DNA of 64,000 nt, from NCBI RefSeq assembly GCF_000971985.1, contig NZ_LAQQ01000009.1:1-64000 (forward strand). The letters are read 5' to 3'. This document shows, one piece after another, positions 1 through 8,483 of this stretch. The stretch is from Paenibacillus dauci. GTDB lineage: Bacteria > Bacillota > Bacilli > Paenibacillales > Paenibacillaceae. A program made the translations under genes and the position numbers. Under the pieces are notes generated by a model, which worked only from the letters and a program-made list of their open reading frames with translations, was not told where the DNA came from and did no database searches. Position 1 is the first letter of the stretch. Each line of letters starts with the position of its first letter.

Positions 1-153
1 TTATCCCAGTCTGAGGGGCAGGTTGCCTACGTGTTACTCACCCGTCCGCCGCTAAGTCTCAAGGAAGCAAGCTTCCTTGAGACTCCGCTCGACTTGCATG
101 TATTAGGCACGCCGCCAGCGTTCGTCCTGAGCCAGGATCAAACTCTCCATAAA
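1..153 (-). rRNA. 16S ribosomal RNA, 5' end (partial)
   Basis: Read on the minus strand, the sequence begins TTTATGGAGAGTTTGATCC and runs into the universal 16S 5' segment (CTGGCTCAGGACGAACGCTGG), followed by helix 6 with its long TCTCAAGGAAGC stem and the CGGACGGGTGAGTAACACG block. The gene leaves the window at base 1, so only about the first 150 nt are present. The 5' boundary at 153 is set by comparison with other 16S ends and may be off by a few bases. It reads in the same direction as the neighbouring core genes. Confidence 0.97.
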
Positions 154-299
154 GTGTTTGACTTGCTCATTTCGTGCTGACGAGAACATTGCTGTTCTCT
201 ATATTTTGAAGAACTGAAGTTCTTCACTCACTCGTTGTTCAGTTTTCAAAGATCAAAGTCTTTTTCGTTGTCGCCGTATCTCTCGGTGACAACTTTTAT

Positions 300-329
300 A
301 TCTTATCATGTTAGCAACCATTCTGTCAA
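300..329 (-). promoter_or_regulatory. rRNA operon promoter P2
   Basis: On the minus strand a perfect -35 TTGACA (324-329) is followed after 18 nt by TAAGAT (300-305). It lies about 150 nt upstream of the mature 16S 5' end, the usual place for the proximal rrn promoter. The leader between them contains short inverted repeats (for example GAGAACAGCAATGTTCTC around 180-200) of the kind used in pre-rRNA processing. Confidence 0.75.
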
Positions 330-431
330 CATCTTTTTTTGAAGAAGTTTTTTTGAAACTCACTTGCTTTAAGGATGTGTATGATGATTACTAATCTGAT
401 TTTGATGTCATTCGTTCGTGACAACTTTTAT

Positions 432-460
432 AATATATCATGCAGTTAGACTTTTAGCAA
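432..460 (-). promoter_or_regulatory. rRNA operon promoter P1
   Basis: On the minus strand TTGCTA (455-460), a 17-nt spacer and TATATT (432-437) form a second, upstream rrn promoter. The bases just downstream of both -10 boxes share the same 15-mer (plus strand GTGACAACTTTTATA at 286-300 and 418-432), so the promoter region looks duplicated. Confidence 0.65.
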
Positions 461-813
461 GCATTTTTTATTGGATTATTTCTTCGTTTTTTTGTCCTCG
501 TTATTTTCCTGTATTTCTTTACTATGACGCCATGGATTAGTAAGCACAATGTAGATCCTTTATTGATATTATCTACTTTTGGTATCTAGCTTTTTTATGA
601 GTTTATAATGCTGGTACCTTACCACACTACAAGATCATCCCCTTTCCTAGTATTTAAGTTTATTTAGAAATATTTATTACCTGTATAGGCCTTTTGTTCA
701 TCCTGCATACTGATAATATGCATCCCCCCTATCTTAGCTATTAGTCACTTCTCTATTGATGTGATTATTTATATATTCACTTATCAAATAATTAAATATT
801 TTAATGCAGCTTA
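461..813. other. AT-rich non-coding stretch upstream of rrn
   Basis: No open frame with a ribosome binding site was found on either strand. The stretch is AT-rich and separates the rrn promoters from the terminator of the pheA transcript. It may act as an UP-element or spacer; nothing more specific can be seen. Confidence 0.5.
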
Positions 814-857
814 TAAAAAAGGTTCACCTGCTCATTCATAAGCAAGTGAACCTTTTC
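814..857 (-). terminator. Terminator of the pheB-hom-thrB-pheA transcript
   Basis: On the minus strand AAAAGGTTCACTTGC pairs with GCAGGTGAACCTTTT around a short AT loop and ends in a T run. It is the first intrinsic terminator after pheA. Confidence 0.85.
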
Positions 858-905
858 CAATACAGGATTACCCTTAAAGATCTCATAATACATTCACCAG
901 GCAGA

Positions 906-954
906 AGCTCTTAGCTCTTAGCTCTTAGCTCTTAGCTCTTAGCTCTTAGCTCTT
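906..954. repeat. Heptanucleotide tandem repeat, seven copies of AGCTCTT
   Basis: Seven perfect head-to-tail copies of the 7-mer AGCTCTT (minus strand AAGAGCT) followed by a partial copy. The pheA stop codon at 946-948 lies inside the array, so the last codons of pheA (GCT AAG AGC TAA) are repeat sequence and the other copies form its 3' untranslated region. Confidence 0.95.
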
Positions 955-1827
955 AGCTACCAAATTATACTCATAGCACGGATAAGAGCCAAGTACTCTT
1001 ACCTGACAGCCAAGCGCTTCAATTTCTTCTATCGCTGCGTTTAGCAATACCGAGTTTCTATTGTCTAATACATCAATATAAAAATAATAGGTACCCAGCT
1101 TCTTCTTGGTTGGACGGGATTCGATACGGGACAGATTTAGTTTACGCCAGGAAAATGTAGCCAATACCTGATGAAGGGCCCCTGCAAAGTCTTCTGTGAG
1201 GGTGACCAATATGCTTGTCTTTTGGTGATCTGCATTTTTGGCAACGGATATCGGCTGGTTGCCGATCAGTACAAATCTTGTATGGTTATTATCATGATCG
1301 GTAACTCGGCTTGCCAGTATATCCAGGTTATACTTTTGAGCACCAAGCGTTGTGCCGATTGCTGTCCAACCGTTTCCAGGATTCTGACTAACCATTTGTA
1401 CTGCTTCCGCTGTACTACCTACATGTTCGAGCTCGGCCTGCGGCATCTCTGCACGAATAAATTGAAGACACTGTGCCATAGCTACAGGATGGGACAGTAC
1501 TTTAGTTACTTTGGAGTAGTCCAGTTGCTCATGATCCGATACAAATTCGGTACGATTGCCAATTAGATTTTGAATAGAAGGATATACCCATTCCAGCTGC
1601 ATAGGTATATCCACTTCATGAACCAGCCAATCCATATGCAGAGATACTGAGCCTTCTATCGTATTCTCAATCGGAATCACACTATATTCCGTTTTTCCCT
1701 GCGCTGTAGACATAAAAACATCGGCAATCATTTTGTGATGTGTAATTTCAAATGGTTGTTCTCCCATAATATGCAGGAGTGCTTCATGAGAGACAGAACC
1801 CGAGGGTAAAGCTGCTATACGGATCAT
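946..1827 (-). CDS. pheA: Prephenate dehydratase
   Basis: 293 aa, the usual size for monofunctional Firmicute PheA. It converts prephenate to phenylpyruvate in phenylalanine synthesis, in the cytoplasm. The N-terminal PDT domain carries the catalytic NNHTRF motif near residue 185. The C-terminal ACT domain (about 210-285) has the ESRP signature (IESRPTKKKLGTYYFYID), which in this family binds phenylalanine for feedback inhibition. Its ATG overlaps the thrB stop as ATGA, so the two are translationally coupled. The C-terminus ends inside a heptanucleotide repeat. In B. subtilis pheA follows pheB directly; here hom and thrB lie between them. Confidence 0.95.
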   Translation of the reverse strand: MIRIAALPSGSVSHEALLHIMGEQPFEITHHKMIADVFMSTAQGKTEYSVIPIENTIEGSVSLHMDWLVHEVDIPMQLEWVYPSIQNLIGNRTEFVSDHEQLDYSKVTKVLSHPVAMAQCLQFIRAEMPQAELEHVGSTAEAVQMVSQNPGNGWTAIGTTLGAQKYNLDILASRVTDHDNNHTRFVLIGNQPISVAKNADHQKTSILVTLTEDFAGALHQVLATFSWRKLNLSRIESRPTKKKLGTYYFYIDVLDNRNSVLLNAAIEEIEALGCQVRVLGSYPCYEYNLVAKS

Positions 1828-2822
1828 AGACGTACTTCTCCTTTGACGGTGTCCATAAATGAACTTGATTCGGTATCGTAGTAGTATATAACTCCTTCGG
1901 TCACCGGTTCAAGCCATAATGCCTGTGCAGCAATTCCATGAGACTGCATCGTCTGCAGCAAATAGTTTTCCAACTGCTGTTTTTGTGCGGAATGGCGATC
2001 AACAAGTGCAATCATGGTAGGTCCTGCTCCACTTAATGCGATTCCCAATGCACCATATTCTGCTGCATGTGCCAGAATAGGTTCCATTCCCGGTATAAGT
2101 GCAGCACGGTACGGCTGATGCAAGCGATCCTGCATGGCCTCTCTGATCATTTCAAGTTTACCCGACGAGAGCGCTGCAACAAGAAGAGAGCTGCGGCTGA
2201 TATTGTACACGGCATCGGCCATAGATAGCTGGGCAGGAAGTACATCACGTGCCTTGGTTGTAGACAATTGGAATTCCGGGATAACGACTAGAGCCTGCAA
2301 GGCTTCCGGCGGCTGAATACCAATACATCTGGCCTGTTCTCCATCCCATGTCGCTGCTATAATGCCCCCATACAGGGAAGCACCTACATTATCAGGATGT
2401 TTCTCAAAAGCGGTAGCCATATTCAGCAATTCCTCATCTGATAACAGGTGACCTGTAAGTGCATTGGCCGCAGCCAGCGCACCGATCAGAGCAGAAGCAC
2501 TGCTGCCGAGTCCTCTTGTCAGCGGGATATCGGAGTACATGGTAATTTCCAGTTCCGGTATCGATACGCCAGTCTTCTCGAAAACCGACTGTGCTATCTT
2601 ATAAATCAGGTTGGTCTTGTCGGTAGGTATTCCATACAGCTGATCTCCAAGCAGAGTAATAGAGGTCTGCTCGGCTTCTTTCAATTCCAGCCAGGAATAC
2701 AGACTCAAAGCCATACCAAGTGTGTCAAATCCCGGGCCCAGGTTAGCTGTGCTCGCAGGTACGGCTACACGCACAGAGCTTCTACGGCTGTATACTTTTT
2801 CTGATTCCTGATTACTCATCAT
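1824..2822 (-). CDS. thrB: Homoserine kinase
   Basis: 332 aa GHMP-family kinase that phosphorylates homoserine in threonine synthesis. The N-terminal beta strand leads into VPASTANLGPGFDTLG, and the ATP-binding loop PLTRGLGSSASALIGALAAAN lies near residue 100. A C-terminal ALSGAGPTMIAL motif completes the family pattern. An AAAGGAG site precedes the start. The gene sits 12 nt after hom and overlaps pheA by four bases. Unlike the B. subtilis hom-thrC-thrB operon, no thrC lies between hom and thrB. Confidence 0.95.
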   Translation of the reverse strand: MMSNQESEKVYSRRSSVRVAVPASTANLGPGFDTLGMALSLYSWLELKEAEQTSITLLGDQLYGIPTDKTNLIYKIAQSVFEKTGVSIPELEITMYSDIPLTRGLGSSASALIGALAAANALTGHLLSDEELLNMATAFEKHPDNVGASLYGGIIAATWDGEQARCIGIQPPEALQALVVIPEFQLSTTKARDVLPAQLSMADAVYNISRSSLLVAALSSGKLEMIREAMQDRLHQPYRAALIPGMEPILAHAAEYGALGIALSGAGPTMIALVDRHSAQKQQLENYLLQTMQSHGIAAQALWLEPVTEGVIYYYDTESSSFMDTVKGEVRL

Positions 2823-2834
2823 TGCATGGCTCCT

Positions 2835-4124
2835 TTAAATATCTTCTACCCGGTATACGCTCTTGATTCTCTGAATGACATCAAGCTCCTCAAAATGCTG
2901 AAGCACTCTATCCAAATTCGCTTTGCTGGCACGGTGAGTAATGATCACAATCTCTGCATCCGGATTGTGTTCATTAGGCTGCTGCACGACTGAAGCCAGG
3001 CTGACATCGTATTCGGCAAATACCTGGGTAATCTGAGCAAGTACACCGGCTTTGTCATCCACATGCAAGAGAATAAAGTTTTTGTAAAATACCTGATCAG
3101 GACTTTGCAGCTTTTTGGTTTTGTAAGGCACGATTGCCTTGAGTCCGTTCACACCCAGTTTAAGATTTTTGACAACAGCTACCAGGTCAGCTACAACTGA
3201 AGTGGCTGTAGGCATTTCTCCGGCGCCTGCCCCATAAAACATTGTCTCTCCTACTGCTTCGCCATGTACATATACGGCATTGAATACACCATTGACCGAT
3301 GCAAGCGGATGACTCTGTTTGATCATCGTTGGCTGTACGCTAATCGTAATATGTTCATTGGAACTGGTGGCGATTCCCAGCAATTTCATCTCATAACCCA
3401 GATTACGGGCATAGTTAATATCTTCCTTGGTCACCGAAGAAATCCCCTGTACAGCTACATCATCCAGTTCCACATTGGTACGGAATCCAAGTGTACCCAG
3501 AATCGCCATTTTGCGAGCTGCATCCAGACCTTCTACATCACTGGTCGGATCAGACTCTGCATAGCCCAGATCCTGAGCCTCTTTGAGAACATCCTCGTAA
3601 GAAGCAGCTTCCTGGCTCATCTTGGTCATTATGTAATTGGTAGTACCGTTTACAATCCCCATGATTTTGACGATACGGTCGGAAGAGAAGCCTTCAATCA
3701 ATGTACGAATGATAGGAATGCCTCCCGCAACACTGGCTTCATAAAAGACATCGCACTGCTTTTCCTGAGCTTTGGCCAGAATCTCGGAACCATGTAGTGC
3801 CATCAGATCCTTGTTGGCGGTGACTACATGCTTACCACGTTCCAGTGCTTCCAAGATATATTCCTTGGTCTGATCAATCCCACCCATTACTTCAACAATG
3901 ACGTCAATCTCCGGATCACGAATAACTTCCCACGGATCAATTGTCAGCTTGGCGGCATCAATCTCTATGTTACGTGCTTTATCTGCACTGCGTACAGCAA
4001 TTTTCTCAATTACAATCGGTGAACCGACCTGACTGTTCAGATCCTGCTGGTTCCCTTCGACAATTCTTACTACCCCCGTACCTACAGTTCCTAGTCCCAA
4101 TAATCCTACTTTTACCGGTTTCAT
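2835..4124 (-). CDS. hom: Homoserine dehydrogenase
   Basis: 429 aa. Reduces aspartate semialdehyde to homoserine, the branch point to threonine and methionine. The N-terminal Rossmann fold has GLLGLGTVGTGVV. The catalytic domain contains GIVNGTTNYI and SDPTSDVEGLDAARK. A C-terminal ACT domain (about 350-429) begins at FILLHVDDKAGVLAQITQVF and is the expected site of threonine feedback control. An AGGAGGGG site stands seven bases before the ATG. It is the second gene after the ACT regulator pheB, with a 106-nt gap that holds a possible promoter. Confidence 0.96.
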   Translation of the reverse strand: MKPVKVGLLGLGTVGTGVVRIVEGNQQDLNSQVGSPIVIEKIAVRSADKARNIEIDAAKLTIDPWEVIRDPEIDVIVEVMGGIDQTKEYILEALERGKHVVTANKDLMALHGSEILAKAQEKQCDVFYEASVAGGIPIIRTLIEGFSSDRIVKIMGIVNGTTNYIMTKMSQEAASYEDVLKEAQDLGYAESDPTSDVEGLDAARKMAILGTLGFRTNVELDDVAVQGISSVTKEDINYARNLGYEMKLLGIATSSNEHITISVQPTMIKQSHPLASVNGVFNAVYVHGEAVGETMFYGAGAGEMPTATSVVADLVAVVKNLKLGVNGLKAIVPYKTKKLQSPDQVFYKNFILLHVDDKAGVLAQITQVFAEYDVSLASVVQQPNEHNPDAEIVIITHRASKANLDRVLQHFEELDVIQRIKSVYRVEDI

Positions 4125-4175
4125 ATGCTGATTCCCCTCCTGGGCTGATTTAGATTGCCATAACTATTGTTATTC

Positions 4176-4203
4176 ATTGTACGGATTAACTGTTATCTGT
4201 AAA
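4176..4203 (-). promoter_or_regulatory. Possible hom promoter
   Basis: In the 106-nt pheB-hom gap the minus strand has TTTACA (4198-4203), 16 nt and TACAAT (4176-4181), with small palindromes (TTGCTTTTTGCAA) just upstream. The match is moderate; read-through from the pheB promoter is also likely. Confidence 0.35.
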
Positions 4204-4230
4204 GCATTGCAAAAAGCAATAATTGTGAAA

Positions 4231-4668
4231 TTATCCTTGCCCAATAATATGGATATGACGGACACCTGTCACATTCTGCATCGCCTCTACCATCGTATCC
4301 AGATCCTGTGTCAGACGTGATGTCTCCACAGATAGTACAACATTGGCTCTTCCCTGCAGTGGAATACTTTGATGAATTGTCAGTACATTACCGCCGTATT
4401 CAGCCATTAGACCAAGCACATGGGATAAAATACCGGATCGATGATCCAAATCAAAAGATACGGTAATAATTTTATCCCTTTCCAGTCTATTGAGCGGGTG
4501 TATACCATCTTTGTATTTGTAAAAGGCACTACGACTGAGGCCGACCTTCTCGACTGCTTCATTGATCGTACGACTCTCCCCTGCAGCCAGCAGTTCTTTG
4601 ACACGCATTGTTTTTAACACAGCATCGGGTAATATATCTTCCCGTACCAGATAATATTTTTCTTTCAC
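4231..4668 (-). CDS. pheB: ACT domain-containing regulator, PheB type (UPF0735)
   Basis: 145 aa with a GTG start and a GAGGAGAGG ribosome binding site. The N-terminal half (VKELLAAGESRTINEAVEKVGLSRSAFYKYKDGI) looks like a helix-turn-helix segment. The C-terminal half (about 70-145) is an ACT domain (VSFDLDHRSGILSHVLGLMAEYGGNVLTIHQ) expected to bind an amino acid. The match to the B. subtilis PheB family is clear; that protein has been described as a repressor of threonine genes (ThrR), which I recall rather than can prove. Here it sits directly upstream of hom-thrB, which fits such a role. Confidence 0.88.
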   Translation of the reverse strand: MKEKYYLVREDILPDAVLKTMRVKELLAAGESRTINEAVEKVGLSRSAFYKYKDGIHPLNRLERDKIITVSFDLDHRSGILSHVLGLMAEYGGNVLTIHQSIPLQGRANVVLSVETSRLTQDLDTMVEAMQNVTGVRHIHIIGQG

Positions 4669-4710
4669 AAACGTCCTCTCCTCAAAGACCCATGTATTCG
4701 TATAGTGGAC

Positions 4711-4739
4711 ATTATAAAGTAACTCTGCAGGTCAGGCAA
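4711..4739 (-). promoter_or_regulatory. Promoter of pheB-hom-thrB-pheA
   Basis: On the minus strand TTGCCT (4734-4739), a 17-nt spacer and a perfect TATAAT (4711-4716), about 40 nt upstream of the pheB start and just after the obg terminator. Confidence 0.75.
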
Positions 4740-4802
4740 CCTTTTCTTCCAGTAACCTATGAAAGATAATAGCACTCTAGCAATGAGTAATCCTTTTTCC
4801 AC

Positions 4803-4835
4803 AAAAAAAACCGGAAACCCTGAAGGCTTCCGGTT
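4803..4835 (-). terminator. Terminator after obg
   Basis: Minus-strand stem AACCGGAAGCC/GGTTTCCGGTT with a short loop, followed by eight T. It separates obg from the pheB transcript. Confidence 0.9.
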
Positions 4836-4889
4836 GGTCTGATATTCATTTCATTGTAACTGTATAATCAAGCAATTGGAGATAGACGT

Positions 4890-6200
4890 TTAGAAATAGC
4901 TGCTGCCTTCAACAAATTCAAATTCAAATTCGCCAATACGTACAATCGTACCATCTTTGGCACCACGTTTACGCAGTTCTGCATCGACGCCCATATGTCT
5001 CATTGTACGTCCCAGCTTCATAATTGCATCTTCTGAAGTCAACTGCATACGCTTCATGAGATTTTCGATTTTTTTGCTCTCGACGACGAACATCTCGTTT
5101 TCGCGGTGTACAGTGAAGCCTTCGTCTTCTTTTTTCTCCAGCTTGTAGACTTTACGTTCAGCTACCTGCTCAACTTCTTCTACAGTCACGATTTCAGGCA
5201 TCTGATCCAGCATATCGGCTGCTTTGTACAGAAGCTCCTGAATTCCCTGACGTGTCAGAGAAGAGATAGGGATGATCTGAATTTCTGGATTCACTTCGCG
5301 AATTCGCTTGGTGAATTCCTCCAGATTCTCTTGTGCTTCGGCCATATCCATTTTGTTGGCTGCTACGATCTGAGGACGGCTCTCCAGTTCAATATTGTAG
5401 AGCTTCAGTTCTTCATTGATCTTTTGCCAGTCTTCAAAAGGATCGCGTCCTTCGGAGCCGGATACATCGACCACATGAATAATGACACGTGTACGTTCAA
5501 CGTGACGAAGGAATTCATGCCCTAGTCCGATTCCTTCATGCGCACCTTCAATCAGTCCTGGCAAATCTGCCATAACAAAGCTGCGATCGTCGCCCACAGC
5601 AACAACGCCGAGGTTAGGCGTGATAGTCGTAAAGTGATACGCGCCGATTTTCGGTTCAGCTGCTGAGACTACAGACAGCAGAGTGGATTTTCCGACACTC
5701 GGGAAACCAACCAGACCTACATCAGCCATAACTTTCAATTCCAGTACAATATTGCGTTCCTGGCCTTCTTCGCCATTTTCAGCCAGATAAGGAGCCGGAT
5801 TATTCGGTGTGGAGAAACGTGTATTACCACGTCCACCGCGTCCGCCTTTGGCCACTACAATCTCCTGATTATGACGGGTCAAATCCGCAAGGATTTCTCC
5901 ATTGTCTTCATCAATAATAACGGTACCCGGAGGAATACGTACAATCGTATCCTCTGCACCTGCTCCATGCTGGTTTTTGGTACGGCCTTTTTCACCACGC
6001 TGGCCTTTGAAATGACGCTGATAACGAAAGTCCATCAGTGTACGCAAGCCTTCATCAACACGGAAAATAACGTCGCCACCGCGTCCGCCATCACCGCCTG
6101 CAGGTCCGCCATTCGGTACATACTTCTCACGACGGAACGAAATGGTACCATTACCACCGTCGCCGCCTTTTACAAAAATCTTCGCTTTATCTACAAACAT
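4890..6200 (-). CDS. obg: GTPase Obg (CgtA)
   Basis: 436 aa. Essential GTPase of 50S ribosome maturation and stress/sporulation signalling. The glycine-rich Obg fold (1-155: [32 protein letters not shown]) is followed by the G domain with G1 GFPSVGKS near residue 165, G3 [12 protein letters not shown] and G4 NKMD, and a C-terminal OCT domain (about 350-430). The start used is the ATG at 6200, six bases after GAGGTG. A GTG three codons upstream is inside that ribosome binding site and is unlikely to be used. spo0B is upstream, as in B. subtilis. Confidence 0.96.
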   Translation of the reverse strand: MFVDKAKIFVKGGDGGNGTISFRREKYVPNGGPAGGDGGRGGDVIFRVDEGLRTLMDFRYQRHFKGQRGEKGRTKNQHGAGAEDTIVRIPPGTVIIDEDNGEILADLTRHNQEIVVAKGGRGGRGNTRFSTPNNPAPYLAENGEEGQERNIVLELKVMADVGLVGFPSVGKSTLLSVVSAAEPKIGAYHFTTITPNLGVVAVGDDRSFVMADLPGLIEGAHEGIGLGHEFLRHVERTRVIIHVVDVSGSEGRDPFEDWQKINEELKLYNIELESRPQIVAANKMDMAEAQENLEEFTKRIREVNPEIQIIPISSLTRQGIQELLYKAADMLDQMPEIVTVEEVEQVAERKVYKLEKKEDEGFTVHRENEMFVVESKKIENLMKRMQLTSEDAIMKLGRTMRHMGVDAELRKRGAKDGTIVRIGEFEFEFVEGSSYF

Positions 6201-6253
6201 GGATTGCACCTCAACTTTTATAGTACTCTAGCTCATGATTATCTCATGAGAAT

Positions 6254-6272
6254 ATCCGCTTACTCAGCGGAT
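6254..6272 (-). other. Short hairpin between spo0B and obg
   Basis: ATCCGCT and AGCGGAT pair around a five-base loop. No T run follows on either strand, so it is more likely an RNA-processing or stability element than a terminator. Confidence 0.35.
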
Positions 6273-6280
6273 GTGTCTGT

Positions 6281-7123
6281 CTAAATCGGATAGATATGCA
6301 GTGAAATAGAAGCAGGATCATCTTCCGGGCGGGTAGCGGTAATATTCGTTCCTGCAATCAACTGATTGACCGCTGCCCAGATCTGATCCGGCCCGGGATA
6401 GATTTCTTCGGGTTCAAATATGAACTGAACCTCTTCGTCCTCATTCCGGATAATAATTGATAAGGTGGGGCACTCACCCCAGGACGATCCTCCGCTTGTC
6501 TGATAAGCAGAGATCGTCTCTTGAATGACTCGGGTCAATTCCTCACGCTGTTCCGTTCCAAGCCGGTCGGCAAGTGTGATCCCATCTTCTATCTCTACTT
6601 CTAACTGAATATCACGGTTTAACGCCTTGAAGGACTGCAAATAAAATACGAGGGAAGGAATACCCAGCTTGGATACCCGGCTGTCCGTCATCATTTGCTC
6701 TTTGATTCGCTCAATATTTTCGATGAGCTTGTCTCTGTTGCCGAGCTGAATATAGCCATACAGCAGTTGAAGATCATTCATCCAATCATGACGATGATGA
6801 CTAAAAGCTTCGATTGCTGTAGCATGAGTGGTCTCAGTCTGCTGCTGTAACCGTGTACGTTCCTGTTCACGATTTAGCATCTCCTGTTCTAACTGCTCAT
6901 TCTGCTGCAATATCTGTTTCATTTGCTGGTGTACTTCTTGTGTCTGACGGCTATTTTGCTCCTGCGCTTGGCTTTGTATACTACGAATGCCAAGCCAATA
7001 AGCAGCGCCAATCCAAATCACCAACACAATATAAGCTGCTACCGAATGAAGCCAGTAGGTTGCGATTAAAGGTATGATGATTGTTCCAGCCAGTAAGACA
7101 GGAACACGGCTAAAATGATTCAT
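6281..7123 (-). CDS. spo0B: Spo0B-type sporulation phosphotransferase, membrane-anchored form
   Basis: 280 aa. Spo0B relays phosphate from Spo0F to Spo0A in the sporulation phosphorelay. The phosphoacceptor helix is FSHHRHDWMNDLQLLYGYIQLG near residue 110-130, with HRHD carrying the histidine. About the first 50 residues hold two hydrophobic helices (VPVLLAGTIIIPLIATYWL and VAAYIVLVIWIGAAYWLGI), followed by a Gln-rich coiled coil (about 55-105). B. subtilis Spo0B lacks this anchor and is about 190 aa. The start chosen (7123) has GGAGAG six bases upstream; a TTG at 7204 has no site and overlaps promoter-like sequence. Lies between rpmA and obg as in B. subtilis. Confidence 0.85.
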   Translation of the reverse strand: MNHFSRVPVLLAGTIIIPLIATYWLHSVAAYIVLVIWIGAAYWLGIRSIQSQAQEQNSRQTQEVHQQMKQILQQNEQLEQEMLNREQERTRLQQQTETTHATAIEAFSHHRHDWMNDLQLLYGYIQLGNRDKLIENIERIKEQMMTDSRVSKLGIPSLVFYLQSFKALNRDIQLEVEIEDGITLADRLGTEQREELTRVIQETISAYQTSGGSSWGECPTLSIIIRNEDEEVQFIFEPEEIYPGPDQIWAAVNQLIAGTNITATRPEDDPASISLHIYPI

Positions 7124-7164
7124 GGTTTCTCTCCAATCTTCCGATGGCTTTTTAACCAAGAACA

Positions 7165-7197
7165 AGTATATCACAATTGTCCAGAAACCATTGTCAA
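7165..7197 (-). promoter_or_regulatory. Possible spo0B-obg promoter
   Basis: Minus-strand TTGACA at 7192-7197 with GATATA 19 nt downstream or TATACT 21 nt downstream. The -35 is perfect but the spacing is long. It lies between the rpmA terminator and the chosen spo0B start. Confidence 0.4.
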
Positions 7198-7278
7198 AAC
7201 TCAAACATAATCTGGAAAATAATGTGTATAACCGTATTATACTTAACTATTGCTGTATTCTTCAACGGTAGATAAATA

Positions 7279-7318
7279 TAATAAGCCTCCGGCACCAACA
7301 TGTACCGGAGGCTTATTG
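7279..7318 (-). terminator. Terminator after rpmA
   Basis: Nearly perfect stem AATAAGCCTCCGG(T)AC / GT(G)CCGGAGGCTTATT read on the minus strand, directly after the rpmA stop. The 3' arm ends in an A/T-rich tail. Confidence 0.85.
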
Positions 7319-7338
7319 ATCCTAGTCCGTAGACAGGA

Positions 7339-7650
7339 TTATTGTTCGATTGCTGCTGCTACTGGAGCAACGTCAACCGGGTAGACGCTCACTTTTTTGC
7401 GGTCACGGCCCCAACGTTCGAATTTCACGACGCCGTCAACTTTTGCAAACAGTGTATCGTCTTTACCGATGCCCACGTTTGTTCCTGGGTGAATTTTAGT
7501 ACCGCGTTGACGGAACAAAATGTTACCACCAGTTACGAACTGACCATCTGCACGTTTTGCACCAAGACGTTTGGAGTGGGAATCACGTCCGTTCTTTGTG
7601 GAACCTACACCCTTCTTGGAAGCGAACAATTGCAAATTAAGCTTCAACAT
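7339..7650 (-). CDS. rpmA: 50S ribosomal protein L27 with cleavable N-terminal extension
   Basis: 103 aa. Ribosomal protein near the peptidyl-transferase centre. The N-terminus is [10 protein letters not shown] followed by [14 protein letters not shown]: the Firmicute-type extension that, in Staphylococcus aureus, is removed after the Phe-Ala pair by the cysteine protease Prp before L27 can enter active ribosomes. The rest matches L27 ([23 protein letters not shown]). The gene for the Prp-type protease lies immediately upstream in the same operon. Confidence 0.98.
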   Translation of the reverse strand: MLKLNLQLFASKKGVGSTKNGRDSHSKRLGAKRADGQFVTGGNILFRQRGTKIHPGTNVGIGKDDTLFAKVDGVVKFERWGRDRKKVSVYPVDVAPVAAAIEQ

Positions 7651-7667
7651 GTTGTCTACCTCCTTTT

Positions 7668-8003
7668 TTACGTTAATGTGACTTGCTTTATCTTGATATA
7701 CTCTCCGTAAGACTCTTCAATACTAGCCAGCATAACCTGCATCGATTCCAGCAACAACTGAACCTGTTCCTTAGGGCTGTTTTCCGGAAGATCCGGCAAA
7801 CGTGCACTCAGAAAACCATCCTTCATCTTGGTCTTCATTTCTACACCGGTCAGAGCTTCAATGGAGTTCACTGTACCTACCGTAACGGCAGAAATAGCTG
7901 CACACACAATATCTTCTCCATGATCGGCGTATCCTGCATGTCCACGTGATGAAAAACCATCAATTGTACCATCTTCATGACGCTCAATACGTACGATAAC
8001 CAA
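7668..8003 (-). CDS. prp: Ribosomal-processing cysteine protease Prp (YsxB family)
   Basis: 111 aa. Matches the family that trims the N-terminal extension of L27. The predicted catalytic pair is His22 ([12 protein letters not shown]) and Cys34 ([14 protein letters not shown]), the same spacing as in the characterised S. aureus enzyme. Encoded between rplU and rpmA, the conserved Firmicute order, so protease and substrate are made together. Confidence 0.93.
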   Translation of the reverse strand: MVIVRIERHEDGTIDGFSSRGHAGYADHGEDIVCAAISAVTVGTVNSIEALTGVEMKTKMKDGFLSARLPDLPENSPKEQVQLLLESMQVMLASIEESYGEYIKIKQVTLT

Positions 8004-8016
8004 TTACCGCACCTTC

Positions 8017-8328
8017 TTATGCTTGGATTTTCTCGATAGTCACTTTAGTATATGGTTGACGATGACCTTGTTTTACGTGGTAGTTCTTTTTAGGTTTGTA
8101 TTTGTAAACTACAACCTTTTGGCCTTTAACGTGTTTTTCAACTTTCGCTGTCACGCTAGCGCCTTCTACCAGCGGCAAACCAGTTACCAGACCGTCTTCT
8201 TTGGATACAGCCAGAACGCGGTCAAAAGTTACGCTGTCGCCATCAGTAGCGTCCAGCTTCTCGATGAACAATACATCGCCTTCTTGCACTTTGTATTGCT
8301 TACCACCTGTTTCGATAATTGCGTACAT
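8017..8328 (-). CDS. rplU: 50S ribosomal protein L21
   Basis: 103 aa, standard length. [25 protein letters not shown] and the C-terminal [24 protein letters not shown] are the family signatures. First gene of rplU-prp-rpmA, preceded by a roughly 120-nt leader. Confidence 0.98.
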   Translation of the reverse strand: MYAIIETGGKQYKVQEGDVLFIEKLDATDGDSVTFDRVLAVSKEDGLVTGLPLVEGASVTAKVEKHVKGQKVVVYKYKPKKNYHVKQGHRQPYTKVTIEKIQA

Positions 8329-8450
8329 TCTCCTTGCACCTCCTCATGTCTCAGACTCGCCTGATCCAGGTGCCATAGGGAATACCCATGAACTTATACC
8401 CGATCGGAGCGGTTGCAGCATGTGAAAGGAGTAATACCCGACACATACCA
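8329..8450 (-). promoter_or_regulatory. L21 leader (5' untranslated region of rplU)
   Basis: About 120 nt lie between the mapped promoter and the rplU start. The position fits the L21 leader class known in Firmicutes, where ribosomal proteins regulate their own operon. It contains GGGTATTACTCC and GGGTATTCCC elements that could pair alternatively, and an AGGAGGTG near the start. I assign it by position and plausibility; a covariance-model search was not possible. Confidence 0.5.
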
Positions 8451-8454
8451 AATT

Positions 8455-8483
8455 ATTGTAGCACAGCCAAATCAATAAATCAA
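8455..8483 (-). promoter_or_regulatory. Promoter of rplU-prp-rpmA
   Basis: Minus-strand TTGATT (8478-8483), a 17-nt spacer and TACAAT (8455-8460). The -35 box overlaps the stop codon of rng (8480-8482), so the promoter is set into the end of the upstream gene. Confidence 0.75.
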
